Positions 1-11,430 of a stretch of 22,902 nt of DNA are shown piece by piece; the stretch's first letter is position 1, and every line of letters begins with the position of its first letter. Source of the stretch: Batkoa obscura (lineage: Eukaryota; Entomophthoromycota; Entomophthoromycetes; Entomophthorales; Batkoaceae); contig JASVEC010000268.1 of the NCBI GenBank assembly GCA_030770535.1, positions 1 to 22,902 of the forward strand, in the 5' to 3' direction. The notes under the pieces were generated by a model. The model was given only the letters and a program-made list of their open reading frames with translations. It had not been told where the DNA came from and ran no database searches. The position numbers were made by a program, and so were the translations under genes.

Positions 1-260
1 TCACATTTTAAATCAATATAAATGTTAAAAGATATTTTCAAAACTAAAGTTTTATTTAAAAGACATGAAGTTAATAAAAAGTTGCTGACATTTATTCAAT
101 TAGTTATAACCTCTATGAACAAATACAATTAAAGTGCAATGATAAAACTCAGGCGGATCTAATTTATATAAAAAGGTTTGTGATTTAAATACCATTATAT
201 CAACAATAATTGTGAGTATTAAGCTTTGGATTTAATTAGATTACTTTAATAAGATACAAC

Positions 261-570
261 TATGCTATTTAATATGTAATTATTATATAAATTTAATAGA
301 ATGAATTAACTGAAGCTAATAAAAGTAAATTTGTATATTGATTCCTATAGGAACTACGTAATTTTGCTTATGAACAGCCTTTTGTATTTTAAATGTCAAA
401 ATTTACAACTATTATCACCTTATTTAAAATTATACTATTTAACAAGTAATTATTAAATAAATTTAATACATGAACTAATAAAAAGATTATAAAAGTTATT
501 ATTTACCCTGATCATTGTCTGAACTACGTAATTATTTTTTAAAACAGTCATTTAATAGGCAACTTTTATA
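261..570. repeat. Diverged two-copy direct repeat, 170-bp period
   Basis: Copy 1 (about 261-400) and copy 2 (about 431-570) share blocks exactly 170 bases apart. CTATTTAA is at 264 and 434, an AT-rich block (GTAATTATTA...) is at 276 and 446, and GAACTACGTAATT is at 351-363 and 521-533. Between the shared blocks there are many substitutions and small indels, so this is an old local duplication. No third copy is visible at +170 or -170. Confidence 0.6.
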
Positions 571-919
571 TTATATTGTCTCAGCGCCATTTAAATCTAT
601 TGTTATTTAACTTTTTAAAAATTAAATAGATAAAGTAATATTGAAAACTGTTATTTCATAGTGCATAAAAACTGTAATTTTTAAAAGCAATAATGTATTA
701 AAGTAAAACTTTTGATTTTAATCACATCTTTACCATGTAATGAGCATTTAATTGGACATAATTCAATTAAAAATAAATCAAGAAGCATAGTAAAAAGAAA
801 ATGCAAAAGAAGGGGTCAATTTCAAAGTTGCTGAAAAAGCGTTGTGACTTACAATTGTAGGTTTCATGCCTTAGATTGTTAGATTTAATCCCATCTAGCT
901 GAATGGGGGATAACTAATT

Positions 920-926
920 TGATTGG
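920..926 (-). promoter_or_regulatory. CCAATCA (NF-Y/HAP-like) box
   Basis: TGATTGG on the + strand reads CCAATCA on the minus strand. It lies about 218 bases before the ATG of the membrane-protein gene at 1144. It matches the RRCCAATCA core bound by the conserved NF-Y (HAP2/3/5) complex; binding here is inferred. Confidence 0.35.
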
Positions 927-1052
927 TTAAAGTGGAGAAAATAAAGTAATTTCTACCTTCTTTATTGCACCAAATTAGGGGTGCATAATGTAAAGGCTTA
1001 AAGGTACCCCATAAAGTTATTTTAGGTATAGCAAGAAATCAATAAAATCAAA

Positions 1053-1060
1053 GTATAAAA
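1053..1060 (+). promoter_or_regulatory. TATA-like element GTATAAAA
   Basis: GTATAAAA lies about 84 bases upstream of the ATG at 1144, inside the 11-base string TCAAAGTATAAA-like context that recurs before the ELO gene at 1980. A very similar AAAGTATAAAAA precedes the second ELO gene. The shared context makes it a better core-promoter candidate than AT-richness alone would suggest. Confidence 0.35.
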
Positions 1061-1143
1061 ATACCGGTTATAAAATTAAAATAATTATAATTTTTATAAA
1101 ATAATAATTGCTTCTTATTTTTTAATTCAATTTTAGTTTTAAT

Positions 1144-1665
1144 ATGAGTTCTACGACTTTAAATAATACTACCAGTACTACTACTGTAAATAACAATAGC
1201 AATGTCACCCAAACCAAACAAACTGTACATAATATCGATTTCCAAGACTGTAATAAATTAAGCCAATGTTTATTATCTGGTGCTTACTTTATATTTTACG
1301 GTTATTACATTTTACAACATCCTATATACGCGAATCAACCCGTTGGTTTACTACAACGTACAAATCAGTTTATTTCCTTGTTGACCTTTTTATTCTCTTT
1401 GATGGTCTCAGATAGTGATACTATCTACAAAGCCATTCCAAACTGTTGGACAACTTTGACTTCCATTCCAGGCTTACAAGAATGCTTCAGTTTATTATTT
1501 GCTATTATTTGGATGGTTGCTTCCATTATCTGGTTCATTAACTACCCAGTTGCTCCTCTTGAACCTAATCAATTATCAACTATCTGTGCACTCAATGTAC
1601 CTTTTATTCTTACCACATTGTCTGCTTTAAATTGGTTCTCATGGACTGTTTCTTTTATGGTTTAA
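1144..1665 (+). CDS. Orphan four-pass membrane protein, 173 aa
   Basis: Unrecognised intronless gene. The first ~35 residues are rich in Thr, Asn and Ser and look disordered. The rest contains about four hydrophobic segments (roughly residues 43-60, 72-90, 113-133 and 146-172). The last runs almost to the C-terminus, which ends in Met-Val. A Cys-containing loop (NCWTTLTSIPGLQEC) separates segments two and three. The size and four-span plan resemble MARVEL-like or other small tetra-spanning proteins, but I see no diagnostic motif, so no function is assigned. The ATG at 1144 follows an AT-rich leader with a TATA-like box and a CCAAT box, and an AATAAA signal lies at 1733-1738. These support a real transcription unit. 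Codon use is less AT-extreme than in flanking DNA. Confidence 0.7.
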   Translation: MSSTTLNNTTSTTTVNNNSNVTQTKQTVHNIDFQDCNKLSQCLLSGAYFIFYGYYILQHPIYANQPVGLLQRTNQFISLLTFLFSLMVSDSDTIYKAIPNCWTTLTSIPGLQECFSLLFAIIWMVASIIWFINYPVAPLEPNQLSTICALNVPFILTTLSALNWFSWTVSFMV

Positions 1666-1888
1666 ATAATCGAGTTTAATGAAATTGAGTTTTTGAGGTT
1701 TAATAATAGTCCGGAGTTAAGTTATATGTAGTAATAAAAAATTATTTATTAATTTAAAATTGTCTTTGTAATTTCTTTATTATTTAAATGTTATGATATA
1801 TTGGTATTGTCAATAGTAATTACTAGCTTAATATAATACTTCAAACAGATAAAAAAGGGTAAATAAAGGGATTAGTAGTAACCGATTT

Positions 1889-1895
1889 GATTGGC
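1889..1895 (-). promoter_or_regulatory. CCAATCA (NF-Y/HAP-like) box
   Basis: TGATTGG, 85 bases before the ELO start at 1980. The immediate left context (GATTTGATTGG) resembles that of the box at 920 (AATTTGATTGG), so the two neighbouring promoters share more than the core. Confidence 0.4.
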
Positions 1896-1933
1896 TCTTA
1901 AAAGAAGGGATAACGATTAAGGGTAAACTCAAA

Positions 1934-1940
1934 GTATAAA
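1934..1940 (+). promoter_or_regulatory. TATA-like element GTATAAA
   Basis: It lies in TCAAAGTATAAA, 40 bases before the ATG at 1980, and matches the string upstream of 1144. Confidence 0.35.
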
Positions 1941-1979
1941 TAAAATACACAATCGATTTTAATGCTAATAGTTATCACA

Positions 1980-2998
1980 ATGAATATAGATAAATTAAAC
2001 TCGGTTTGTAAGCAATACAATGTAAAAGCAGCATATTACGATTTACCAGTAGATATAATATTAAAGTTCACTGAAAAATTGAGTTTTTATTTCAGTCCCT
2101 ATACCCATGCGATTGAAAATGTGATCAATAAGAATAGTAAAAATCTCATTGAAAAGTTAGAAAGCTTAATAAAGACTAGGAGTGTCTCTAATAGCGAATC
2201 ATTGCCTCTGATGAAGTTGATAGAAGTATTTATAATACTATCAATTTATTTGACTATAGTTTATTTACTATATAATAATGATACGATTAAAAAATATAAC
2301 TTAAGATTAATTTCAATGGTTCACAATTCCTTTATGATTGTAATTTCAGCTTATATTTTTATTGCTACAAGTCTACAGACTATACATGATAACTATACTC
2401 TATTCGGTAACCCTATCGATATTACACCTACTGGCATACCCGTAAGATTACTATTTTATATAATTATACTCATATTTATAACATTATTTAGATGACCAAA
2501 ATAGTGTGGCTATTTTATTTTTCTAAAATATTTGAATTTAATGATACCATTATTATGTTATTAAAAAAGAATTATCGCCAAGTTTCATTCTTACATGTGT
2601 ATCATCACACCTCAATATTCATAGTAATGTGGTTAGTTACTTTATTTGGTCCTAATGGGGATACTTATTTTTCCACCATTTTAAACACCTTTATACATAT
2701 CTTAATGTATTCCTATTATCTTGGTTCTGCGTTGAAATTAAGTTTTGTGAGCTTTATTAAGAAGTATATAACTATAGCTCAGATCCTTCAATTTTCTTTA
2801 AATTTTATTCAAGCATCATTTAATATTTTGGATTATTATTTCTTCCGGCCAGAAAAACATTTGAATAATGGCGGTTATCCTCATTTCCTATCATGCCTAT
2901 TATTACTATACATGATCTCTATGCTTTCTCTTTTTGTTCACTTTTATATTAATGATCGTAAAAGAATGGGGAATTTGAAAGACAAAAAATCCAATTAA
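1980..2998 (+). CDS. ELO-family very-long/PUFA-type fatty acid elongase (copy 1)
   Basis: 3-ketoacyl-CoA synthase of the ELO family, which condenses malonyl-CoA with a long-chain acyl-CoA in the ER membrane. Exons are 1980-2441 and 2492-2998, with a 50-base GT-AG intron between them. The product is about 322 aa. Without splicing the two halves are in different frames; the splice gives GIP|MTK, exactly where the family joins NP-x to WxFYxSKxxExxDT. Visible signatures are LFYFSKIFEFNDT, the histidine box HVYHH (about residues 189-193) preceded by Q at -5 (QVSFLHVYHH, the PUFA-elongase form), HILMYSYY, and the ITIAQILQF helix. Multiple hydrophobic segments are present. The C-terminus KKSN fits a di-lysine KKxx ER-retrieval signal. 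An upstream in-frame ATG (1962) exists, but alignment to the paralog at 8727-9829 favours 1980. AATAAA overlaps the stop. Substrate chain length cannot be read from sequence. Confidence 0.92.
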
Positions 2999-3171
2999 AT
3001 AAAGCAAGCGGAATATAATTTCACATATCAATCTTTTTTGCTTTTTATTATTATATTACATTTAATTTAAATAAAAATAGTTAAATAATATCAACTAGAC
3101 TAATTAACCCTGATCAGATAACGATCAATTATAAAAAGGAGTCAAAATTTATCCATAAATTCTAGAAACTT

Positions 3172-3178
3172 CCAATCA
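3172..3178 (+). promoter_or_regulatory. CCAATCA (NF-Y/HAP-like) box
   Basis: CCAATCAG, 103 bases before the proposed fumarase ATG. It matches the full NF-Y consensus including the trailing G. In fungi the HAP complex commonly controls respiratory genes, so its presence before fumarase fits; activity is inferred. Confidence 0.45.
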
Positions 3179-3280
3179 GAAATGATAAAAAACTCAATTT
3201 TTCAAAACAAACTTTTTTCTTAATATTGACAGCTATACTATACTTGTCACAAGTAGTAAACTAGAGAAAGAAATTCAAAA

Positions 3281-5670
<2,390 letters not shown>

Positions 5671-5759
5671 ATTTGATTAATTTTTATTGTTTAATATAGA
5701 CTACTTTTTATCTACATTTATTTTGACTTTTAAAAATATATCAACTTTTAACTTGCAAA

Positions 5760-5766
5760 TGATTGG
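5760..5766 (-). promoter_or_regulatory. CCAATCA (NF-Y/HAP-like) box
   Basis: TGATTGGTT, 76 bases before the uL14m ATG, in the short 171-base gap after fumarase. On the minus strand it reads AACCAATCA, a full NF-Y core. Confidence 0.45.
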
Positions 5767-5841
5767 TTAAAAAAAAACTCTCGAAGCTTTTAATTTTCAA
5801 ATCTTCTAGCTAGTTTTTAACTTTTAAAACAAAAATAAAAA

Positions 5842-6228
5842 ATGATCCAACTAAAAAGTATCCTCAACGTTATAGACAATTCAGGGGCTATCTTTGTCGA
5901 ATGTATCAAAGTATTGCGCAATGGGAAAGTAGCTAGCGTCGGTGATGAGATTGTAGTAGCTGTTAAGAAAGCTAAACCAATTAATACAGAAAGAGGGAAT
6001 AGTATTGCTAAAGTTAAAAAAGGAGATGTTAAAAGAGCAGTAATTGTTAGATGTAAGAAAGAAATTCGTAGAGCTGATGGTAGATATATCCGTTTTGATG
6101 ATAATGCTTGTGTTTTACTTAATGCTTCTCAACAGCCCCTTGGTACCCGTGTATTAGGTTTAGTCGCTAATGAATTGCGTCAAAAACAATGGCTTAAAGT
6201 ACTTTCATTAGCTCCCAAGGTTATTTAA
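5842..6228 (+). CDS. MRPL38: Mitochondrial large-subunit ribosomal protein uL14m
   Basis: Component of the mitochondrial 50S-like subunit that sits near the factor-binding and subunit interface. Intronless, 128 aa, close to the ~122-138 aa of bacterial L14 and yeast Mrpl38. Sequence signatures run in order: [16 protein letters not shown] (start of the five-stranded barrel), [53 protein letters not shown] (the L14 family signature region), then [13 protein letters not shown]. The bacterial-like rather than cytosolic uL14 pattern and the conserved start make the mitochondrial paralog the best call. No long presequence is visible, as in yeast Mrpl38. It lies 171 bases after fumarase on the same strand with its own CCAAT box, so it is probably transcribed separately. 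Confidence 0.95.
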   Translation: MIQLKSILNVIDNSGAIFVECIKVLRNGKVASVGDEIVVAVKKAKPINTERGNSIAKVKKGDVKRAVIVRCKKEIRRADGRYIRFDDNACVLLNASQQPLGTRVLGLVANELRQKQWLKVLSLAPKVI

Positions 6229-6490
6229 AGAATTAATGATAGTGGGGATTACTTGTTTAAGGATAAAATAAAATGTAATAGATGAATTATTTAATTGTTG
6301 GTTTTAAATTAAATTTTAAATTTGGGTGATTTTGTCTTATTCATATTATTAAAATGATAAGTTAAAAAGTATGGGATTTTACTTACTAAAGTAGCAAAGT
6401 ATATGATTCTTTATATTATTTTATCCTATATTTTGTATTTTTATTGATTTTTATTGATTTTTATTTTTTTATCTTTTCTTTATTTTTTTT

Positions 6491-6497
6491 CCAATCA
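6491..6497 (+). promoter_or_regulatory. CCAATCA motif immediately before SFM1 start
   Basis: CCAATCA ends 9 bases before the ATG at 6506, after a ~70-base T-rich tract. It is unusually close for a CCAAT box, so it may act in a very short leader or be a chance match. Confidence 0.25.
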
Positions 6498-6505
6498 AAG
6501 TCAAA

Positions 6506-7416
6506 ATGAAATACATTGTTGAGCATATGGAAGAGGAGGTCTACGAATGGTAAACAATGTTAATTCCCTATGAAAATCAACTAACGAAAACCTAAGGTGC
6601 CAACTAGAATATTCGCATATGAGTCAAGTTGTAGGTAAAGATAACTTACTGTTTACAAAGGTACCACAAGAACATATCAAAGATATGCCTGAGAATGTAT
6701 CAAAGGAGTTATGTTCCCAAAAAGATATTTTAGATCTTGGTTTACCATTTGATAGGGTATTTTCGAGATGATTTAGTATATTTATAGAATTAACTTTGAT
6801 TTATTAGATTTGTTTGTTGGATCAAGAATCCGATAAAGTGTTAGCACCAGAAGATGTTAGTGAGTTTGACTACGTTTTATTTGGTGGCATTTTGGGTAAA
6901 GAAATCAAGTCAAAATAATATCAAAATAATCTAATAGTTGATTAGGTGATGAAGATACTGAAGCAATAGATTGCATTGTAAAGTAAGTAAAAAATAATTA
7001 ACAGCTAATCGTATTTTTGAATTAACTTTATATAGGGATCGTACTATAGAATTAAGAAAATTAGGCTTCAAATGTAATTTAGACTATTAATTTTATTAGA
7101 ACTAATTCAATAATACTCTATTACTAGCTCGTAACCTTGGGAAAGAACAGATGACTACGGATCATGCTGTTTTGACCACAAAACTGATATTGGAAGATAA
7201 AATCAAGTTTAATGATATTCAATTTGCAGATAATCCAGAGATTAAATTTAACAAAAAGTAAACTAATTATTATAATTACCCATTCTATTAGCATGTTGAC
7301 CTACTTATAGTGAATCCACAATTATGCCTTTTCGCTATGTTAAAGATGCCCAAGGAGAACCTAGAATTGCGCCTGGGATGAAAGCTTTACTTAAAAAGCA
7401 GACTTTGGAATTTTAA
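6506..7416 (+). CDS. SFM1: SFM1-type SPOUT protein arginine methyltransferase
   Basis: Homolog of yeast Sfm1, a SPOUT-fold SAM-dependent enzyme that methylates an arginine of ribosomal protein uS3 (Rps3). I assembled seven exons: 6506-6549, 6597-6756, 6808-6895, 6946-6982, 7036-7073, 7128-7257 and 7311-7416. All have GT-AG introns of 47-54 bases, and the product is 200 aa (yeast about 213). The start MKYIVEHMEEEVYEWCQLEY matches the family N-terminus closely. CLLDQES, FDYVLFGGILGD (SAM-binding SPOUT knot region), NLGKEQMTTDHAV, IKFNDIQFADNPEI and the C-terminal TIMPFRYV with a PGM-containing tail all follow family order. Each intron carries a CTAAC/CTAAT/TTAAT-like branch site. No single reading frame covers the gene because the exons are so short. 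AATAAA begins two bases after the stop, and the convergent G-patch gene ends only 44 bases away. Confidence 0.93.
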
Positions 7417-7460
7417 AAATAAAATTAAGTAGACTTAGCATCAACTAGCTTTGATTCTTT

Positions 7461-8154
7461 TTAATTATTTAGATAATTTAATATTCTAATTCTTTTCATT
7501 CTTTCCATTTCCTCAGCTTTGACTACTTCCCTTTGAGTTAACCGGTTAATCTATTCGTTAATGGTTACAATCTTATATTATTTACGAATGACTATGATTT
7601 ACCTTTGGTTTTAACACTTCATTTTTACTTTTGCCAGCTCCAATTCCTAATCTATCTTTTTTAATCTTTGGTTTAATAGGCTCTCTTATCCCTTGTTCGT
7701 TTGCACCTAATCCTTTATCATACTTCCAACCATTCTTTTTTAATAGTTTATAACCTATATTATTCTAGAAGAAATAAATAAATGATTTCAAAAAAATAAT
7801 AATGAAACTCACCGCCCTAATAAATAAATTCTTTGGAGCCTTGATAGATTCCATTTTCAAATTATGAGCAATACCTACTATATGTTTTGTATAGTAGTCT
7901 TTTTCAACTAGTATATTGCATACTTTGCATATTATTTTTTCTATTTTGTCAAGCTCTTTTTGCTTCTTAGTTTCTAAGACTTTGATTTCCTCCTCGTCAT
8001 ACAAGCTATGCTTATTAACACTAATATTTAACCCTTGTGTATCCTTTTTTTCTTTGGTTCTTTTTATTTCTATCTTTGCAGATTCCTCTTCATCATATAG
8101 TTTATCTTTATTTTGGCTTATTTTTAGTTTTGAATTTTTACTATACTCTACCAT
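7461..8154 (-). CDS. C2H2 zinc finger plus G-patch protein, RNA-binding/splicing-type
   Basis: Three exons on the minus strand: 8154-7813, 7764-7603 and 7550-7461, with introns of 48 and 52 bases; product 197 aa. Residues 1-72 are charged and contain two copies of an imperfect ~28-residue unit, each with LYDEEE (about residues 19 and 51). Residues 76-97 form a C-x2-C-x11-H-x5-H finger of the U1/matrin style. Exon 2 encodes a G-patch: NIGYKLLKKNGWKYDKGLG, then a GIREPI motif and KDRLGIGAGK. Exon 3 gives a basic tail with INRLTQREV and an EEMERMKRIR helix typical of the C-termini of short G-patch proteins. G-patch proteins usually activate DEAH-box RNA helicases; the partner here is unknown. 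A stop soon after KPK would occur if intron 2 were retained, but the spliced tail fits the family better. Confidence 0.85.
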
Positions 8155-8726
8155 TAAATCAATTGTTTAAATAAAAAGATAGTTTTGATTTTCTAAAATT
8201 TTGATTAAAGTATAGTGTGACTAAGCTTTTTTCATTAGTATTTTTTCTTTAAAACTTATAGTATGTGGAATACTTTTGAAAAATAGTATGCTCCAAATAA
8301 AATGGCATGATTGGTTGCTTTGATTATTACAAAATTGGACTAAAATCCCAAAATTTCAACTTTGAAAGTTGCATAGTTTTTTAAAATAGTGTTTAGTTGA
8401 ATAAGAATAATATATAAGGTTAATTGTAAAATTTTTTGTTTTCAAATTACATTTTAAACTAAAAAAATAATCAAACTCAAAAGATAGAACCAATTACAAT
8501 AACTATTGTTTTACTTTACAGCGTTTTCATTGGATTATTTTAAGAGCCTACTATTCTTTGAAAAGTAATGCCACATACTGTCTAAACGTGCTCTTTTTTA
8601 AGCTAATGATTTCTTTATTTACTAATTATTAAAAGTAGTACATAAAAAAGTATATTGTTAGAGAAAAATAAAATATAACTTTCAATTAAATTTTTTATTT
8701 TATTTATAACAATAACATTTTATATA
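8155..8726. other. Intergenic, between two minus-strand genes
   Basis: This gap is 3' of the ELO copy 2 stop and contains the presumed promoter of the G-patch gene, with a CCAATCA box about 154 bases before its ATG. No coding or repeat signal was seen in the rest. Confidence 0.5.
8308..8314 (+). promoter_or_regulatory. CCAATCA (NF-Y/HAP-like) box of G-patch gene
   Basis: TGATTGGTT on the + strand, which reads AACCAATCA on the minus strand, the coding strand of the G-patch gene. It lies 154 bases before that gene's ATG. Confidence 0.4.
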
Positions 8727-9829
8727 CTAATTCATTTTCTTTCCCTTTTGTTGAGACTTTAACTTTGATTGACGGATACGATCTTGAATATAAAAATTAG
8801 CGAATAACACCAACATAGAGATCATATAGAACCAAAGTAAAACGGAAAGAGCATAAGGATAAGCTAATCCTTGCTCATGGACTTGTGGACGTAAGTAATT
8901 TCTGTCTACAATATTATAACTAGCTTGAATAAAGTTGAGTGCAAATTGAGTCATTTGCCCCATGGTAATATATTTCTTAACAAAGGAGACAGATTTGAAT
9001 CCAAGTGCAGAGAGTAAATAATATCCATACATAACAACATGAATAAATGAATTCAATGCAGCTGAGAAATAAGCATCGCCATTTGGTGCCATCAAGGTAA
9101 CAACCCACCAGATAGCAAAGATCGAACTATGATGGTATACATGTAAAAAGGAAATTTGACGGTAGTTTTGTTTAATCAACATAATCATAGTGTCAACAAA
9201 CTCTGGGATTTTGGAAATATAAAATAACCATATTATTTTAGCCATCTAATTAAAAACGTAAATATAAATTGTCACAATAGCAATGATAATAGGAACAGAT
9301 ATTATGCAATACTAATTATTATATAATATCATACATAAATAATAATAAAATAACTTACTGGAATACCATTTGGAGAGTGATCGACGGGGTTAGTGAATAG
9401 AGTATACTTATCTGCATAAGCTTGTAATAGGATAGAAGAGCACATGTAGGCAGATAAAACGACCATACAGAAATTATGGAAAAGGGAAAATAATCTTACT
9501 TCGAAACGTGGGAGGAAGCTAGAAGCTACTTTAAGCCAAAAAAACACAACAAAGATATATAAAAACAAAATAGAAAACACTTGGATAGGATCTAACAATG
9601 GCAAATATTTACTTATTGGTGAGATTAAACTAGAAGTCTGTTCTCTTAAATTTATCATCAATGTTGGCATCCATACGTTAATTTTAGCTTCTACAACATT
9701 GAAGACTGCTTTGTTAGTAGTTAAAGCTAAATCTACTACTTTAATTAAATAGTCTACTGGGGTATCATTATATGCCGATACAACGTTATTACTTGAAGCA
9801 ATAGTATCCAAGGTATTTAATAAACTCAT
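8727..9829 (-). CDS. ELO-family PUFA-type fatty acid elongase (copy 2)
   Basis: Paralog of the ELO gene at 1980-2998, in opposite orientation. Exons are 9829-9359 and 9245-8727, joined by a 113-base GT-AG intron at the same position (GIP|MAK) and phase as in copy 1. The product is about 329 aa. Visible motifs are WLFYISKIPEFVDT, QISFLHVYHH (the histidine box with the PUFA-type Gln at -5), HVVMYGYYLL, and the YITMGQMTQFALNFIQA helix. The lumenal pre-box segment FTNPVDHSPNGIP aligns with FGNPIDITPTGIP of copy 1. The protein ends KKMN, a di-lysine KKxx ER-retrieval signal. The first ~75 residues diverge strongly between copies while the catalytic half is conserved. A GTATAAAA box lies about 41 bases upstream of the ATG. 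Substrate range is unknown. Confidence 0.94.
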
Positions 9830-10299
9830 TTTTTATTACAAAAGCTTTTTTAAATCTCTTTTCATTGCTTTTTATACTTTTTTATTGTAATATTAGATGG
9901 TGAATGATTATTTTCCTTGGATTTTCGGTCAGGCAAAAAATTGATCCAATATCTTTTTTGGAAAATTTCGGTCCGTTGTTAGTAAATAGCTATATTCCTT
10001 TTTATTAATTTATCAATATTTACTTTAAGTTAACTAGATTTACTAATCTTCGATTATCTCCATTGTTATTGAGAATACAATTTACAATATTAGTATATTA
10101 AGTTATGTTATTATAACATCAACTATTTGAATATAAGCGTACGTTATATATATTTAGTTGGTAAATGTAATGATTAAAATACATTGCGAAAAAACATGTA
10201 CAATATTAATTGTCTTGATATTACAACAATTTCAATATTTAAAATTACTATTTTTATTTCTGATCTTTATTTCATATAAGTAAATAACTAAAATTTATT
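9830..10299. other. Intergenic, promoter of ELO copy 2 at left end
   Basis: A TATA-like box lies next to the ELO start. A plain CCAAT occurs near 9954, in the wrong context to match the CCAATCA boxes. Nothing else is supported. Confidence 0.4.
9870..9877 (-). promoter_or_regulatory. TATA-like element GTATAAAA
   Basis: On the minus strand it reads AAAGTATAAAAAG, about 41 bases before the ELO copy 2 ATG. It shares the AAAGTATAAA string with the promoters at 1053 and 1934. Confidence 0.4.
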
Positions 10300-10406
10300 A
10301 TATGAGGATGTTTTTTTTGACTTCATCACTTTTTCCATCTTTTAAGCGCTATTTGAGTGGAAAAATTGTTAGTAAAACTCTTAAATACAAAAATACATTC
10401 ACATAT
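10300..10406 (-). mobile_element. MITE copy A (~107 bp)
   Basis: Non-coding element with terminal inverted repeats. It starts ATATGAGGATGTTTTTTTT and ends AAAAATACATTCACATAT. The centre holds CTTTTAAGCGCTATTTGAG between TTTTTCCA and TGGAAAAA, so the element can fold back on itself. This copy is reversed relative to B, C and D. It and copy B share an almost identical core, suggesting recent insertion or local duplication. Confidence 0.85.
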
Positions 10407-10431
10407 TATGTTTTCATTTTAAATTAGTAGT

Positions 10432-10537
10432 ATATGGGGATGTATTTTTGTGTTTAAGGATTTTGCTAATAATTTTTCCACTCAAATAGCGCTTAAAAGA
10501 TGGAAAAAGTAATGAAGCCAAAAAAACATTCCCATAT
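10432..10537 (+). mobile_element. MITE copy B (~106 bp)
   Basis: It begins ATATGGGGATGTATTTTT and ends AAAAAACATTCCCATAT. It has the same internal core as copy A in the opposite orientation, 25 bases away. I use this copy as the reference orientation. Confidence 0.87.
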
Positions 10538-11286
10538 CGTTTTATTGTTTTATTTAATAGAAACTTAGTTTACTTTTGGACAAAAGCAATGTATTGATTG
10601 GTAAGATTCACATTAAATATATAATAATAGCTAATGGACTACTTGAATAATATTAATTGAAATTAAGTAATATGATTATTTACTAGGCAGGTTTCTCTTC
10701 ATTTTTTATTTATTTACAAACTATTTACCATATAAGGCAGATTTCCAAGCTATCGTATTAAAACTTGGTGGTATGACTTTGGTTTTTGACTTGTATTTTG
10801 TTCAATCTTATTAAAAAATTAGAAATATTGAAATAGGAAAACATCTTAAATATCAATTTAACAAAAAAGTCTCATAACTTATTATTATGTTAACATAATA
10901 ACAATGAAAACTAAATATGTAAGATCAGGGGTAAAACTGTTTACTTAACTCAAGATTTTTTTAAAGGTTTTGTATAAATGGGGTTGTCTGAATTAGTTTC
11001 ATTATTTTATCCAATTTTTGAAAAATTTTGTATTTTAAAAACTTCGCTTAAAATTCTATAAAATCACATCTTTTATTAAAACAAAAGTACCCAAACACAG
11101 TTCTAAATCATTCTATTATAGCTCATACTGTAAGTTAGTTGAATTTCTACTAGATCTTAAATACATGTTCTTATAAAGCTTAATTGAGAAATATTTATTA
11201 TCAACTGCTTTATAACCAACATTGTAGATTTATTATCAAATAAATAAACTACTTTAATGTTATAATTACATTATTAATATATTGCC
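10538..11286. other. Gene-free AT-rich stretch
   Basis: No open frame, RNA motif or repeat found. One isolated CCAATCA match (TGATTGG at 10595-10601) is not near any gene start. Confidence 0.5.
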
Positions 11287-11417
11287 AAGTTAATAAATAG
11301 CTGCATGGGAGGGAATGGTCAGCCCCAAAACTATAATTAACCATCCCTATATAGTACAAGTAATAATAGTTTTTACATATTATTACAGTTACTTGTTCTT
11401 TGACTATTTATTAACTT
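11287..11417. repeat. Nested inverted repeat downstream of transposase
   Basis: A perfect 14-bp inverted repeat (AAGTTAATAAATAG at 11287-11300, CTATTTATTAACTT at 11404-11417) bounds ~131 bases. Inside are a second inverted pair ACAAGTAA/TTACTTGT (11356-11363, 11389-11396) and a third, imperfect, GGGAATGGT/ACCATCCC (about 11311-11347). It ends 13 bases before the transposase stop codon. It may be a separate MITE, a decayed end of the transposon, or a transcription-terminator hairpin. Confidence 0.5.
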
Positions 11418-11430
11418 AGCTATTAATAAC

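Larger units (their letters stand above)
1..1143. other. Gene-free AT-rich stretch left of first gene
   Basis: No convincing coding region was found on either strand. The stretch holds a diverged direct repeat (about 261-570, period 170 bp). Its last ~250 bases look like the promoter of the following gene, with an inverted CCAAT box at 920-926 and a TATA-like GTATAAAA at 1053-1060. Confidence 0.6.
1666..1979. other. Intergenic region before first ELO gene
   Basis: It holds the 3' end of the membrane-protein gene (AATAAA at 1733-1738) and then the promoter of the ELO gene, with a CCAATCA box and a TATA-like box. No coding region is visible. Confidence 0.5.

Noticed and set aside
1962-1979. 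Upstream ATG for ELO copy 1
   Set aside because: Alignment with ELO copy 2 begins at the second ATG (1980).
7916-8170. 84-codon + strand frame
   Set aside because: Antisense of the charged Lys/Glu-rich part of the G-patch gene, which gives Ser/Leu/Phe strings.
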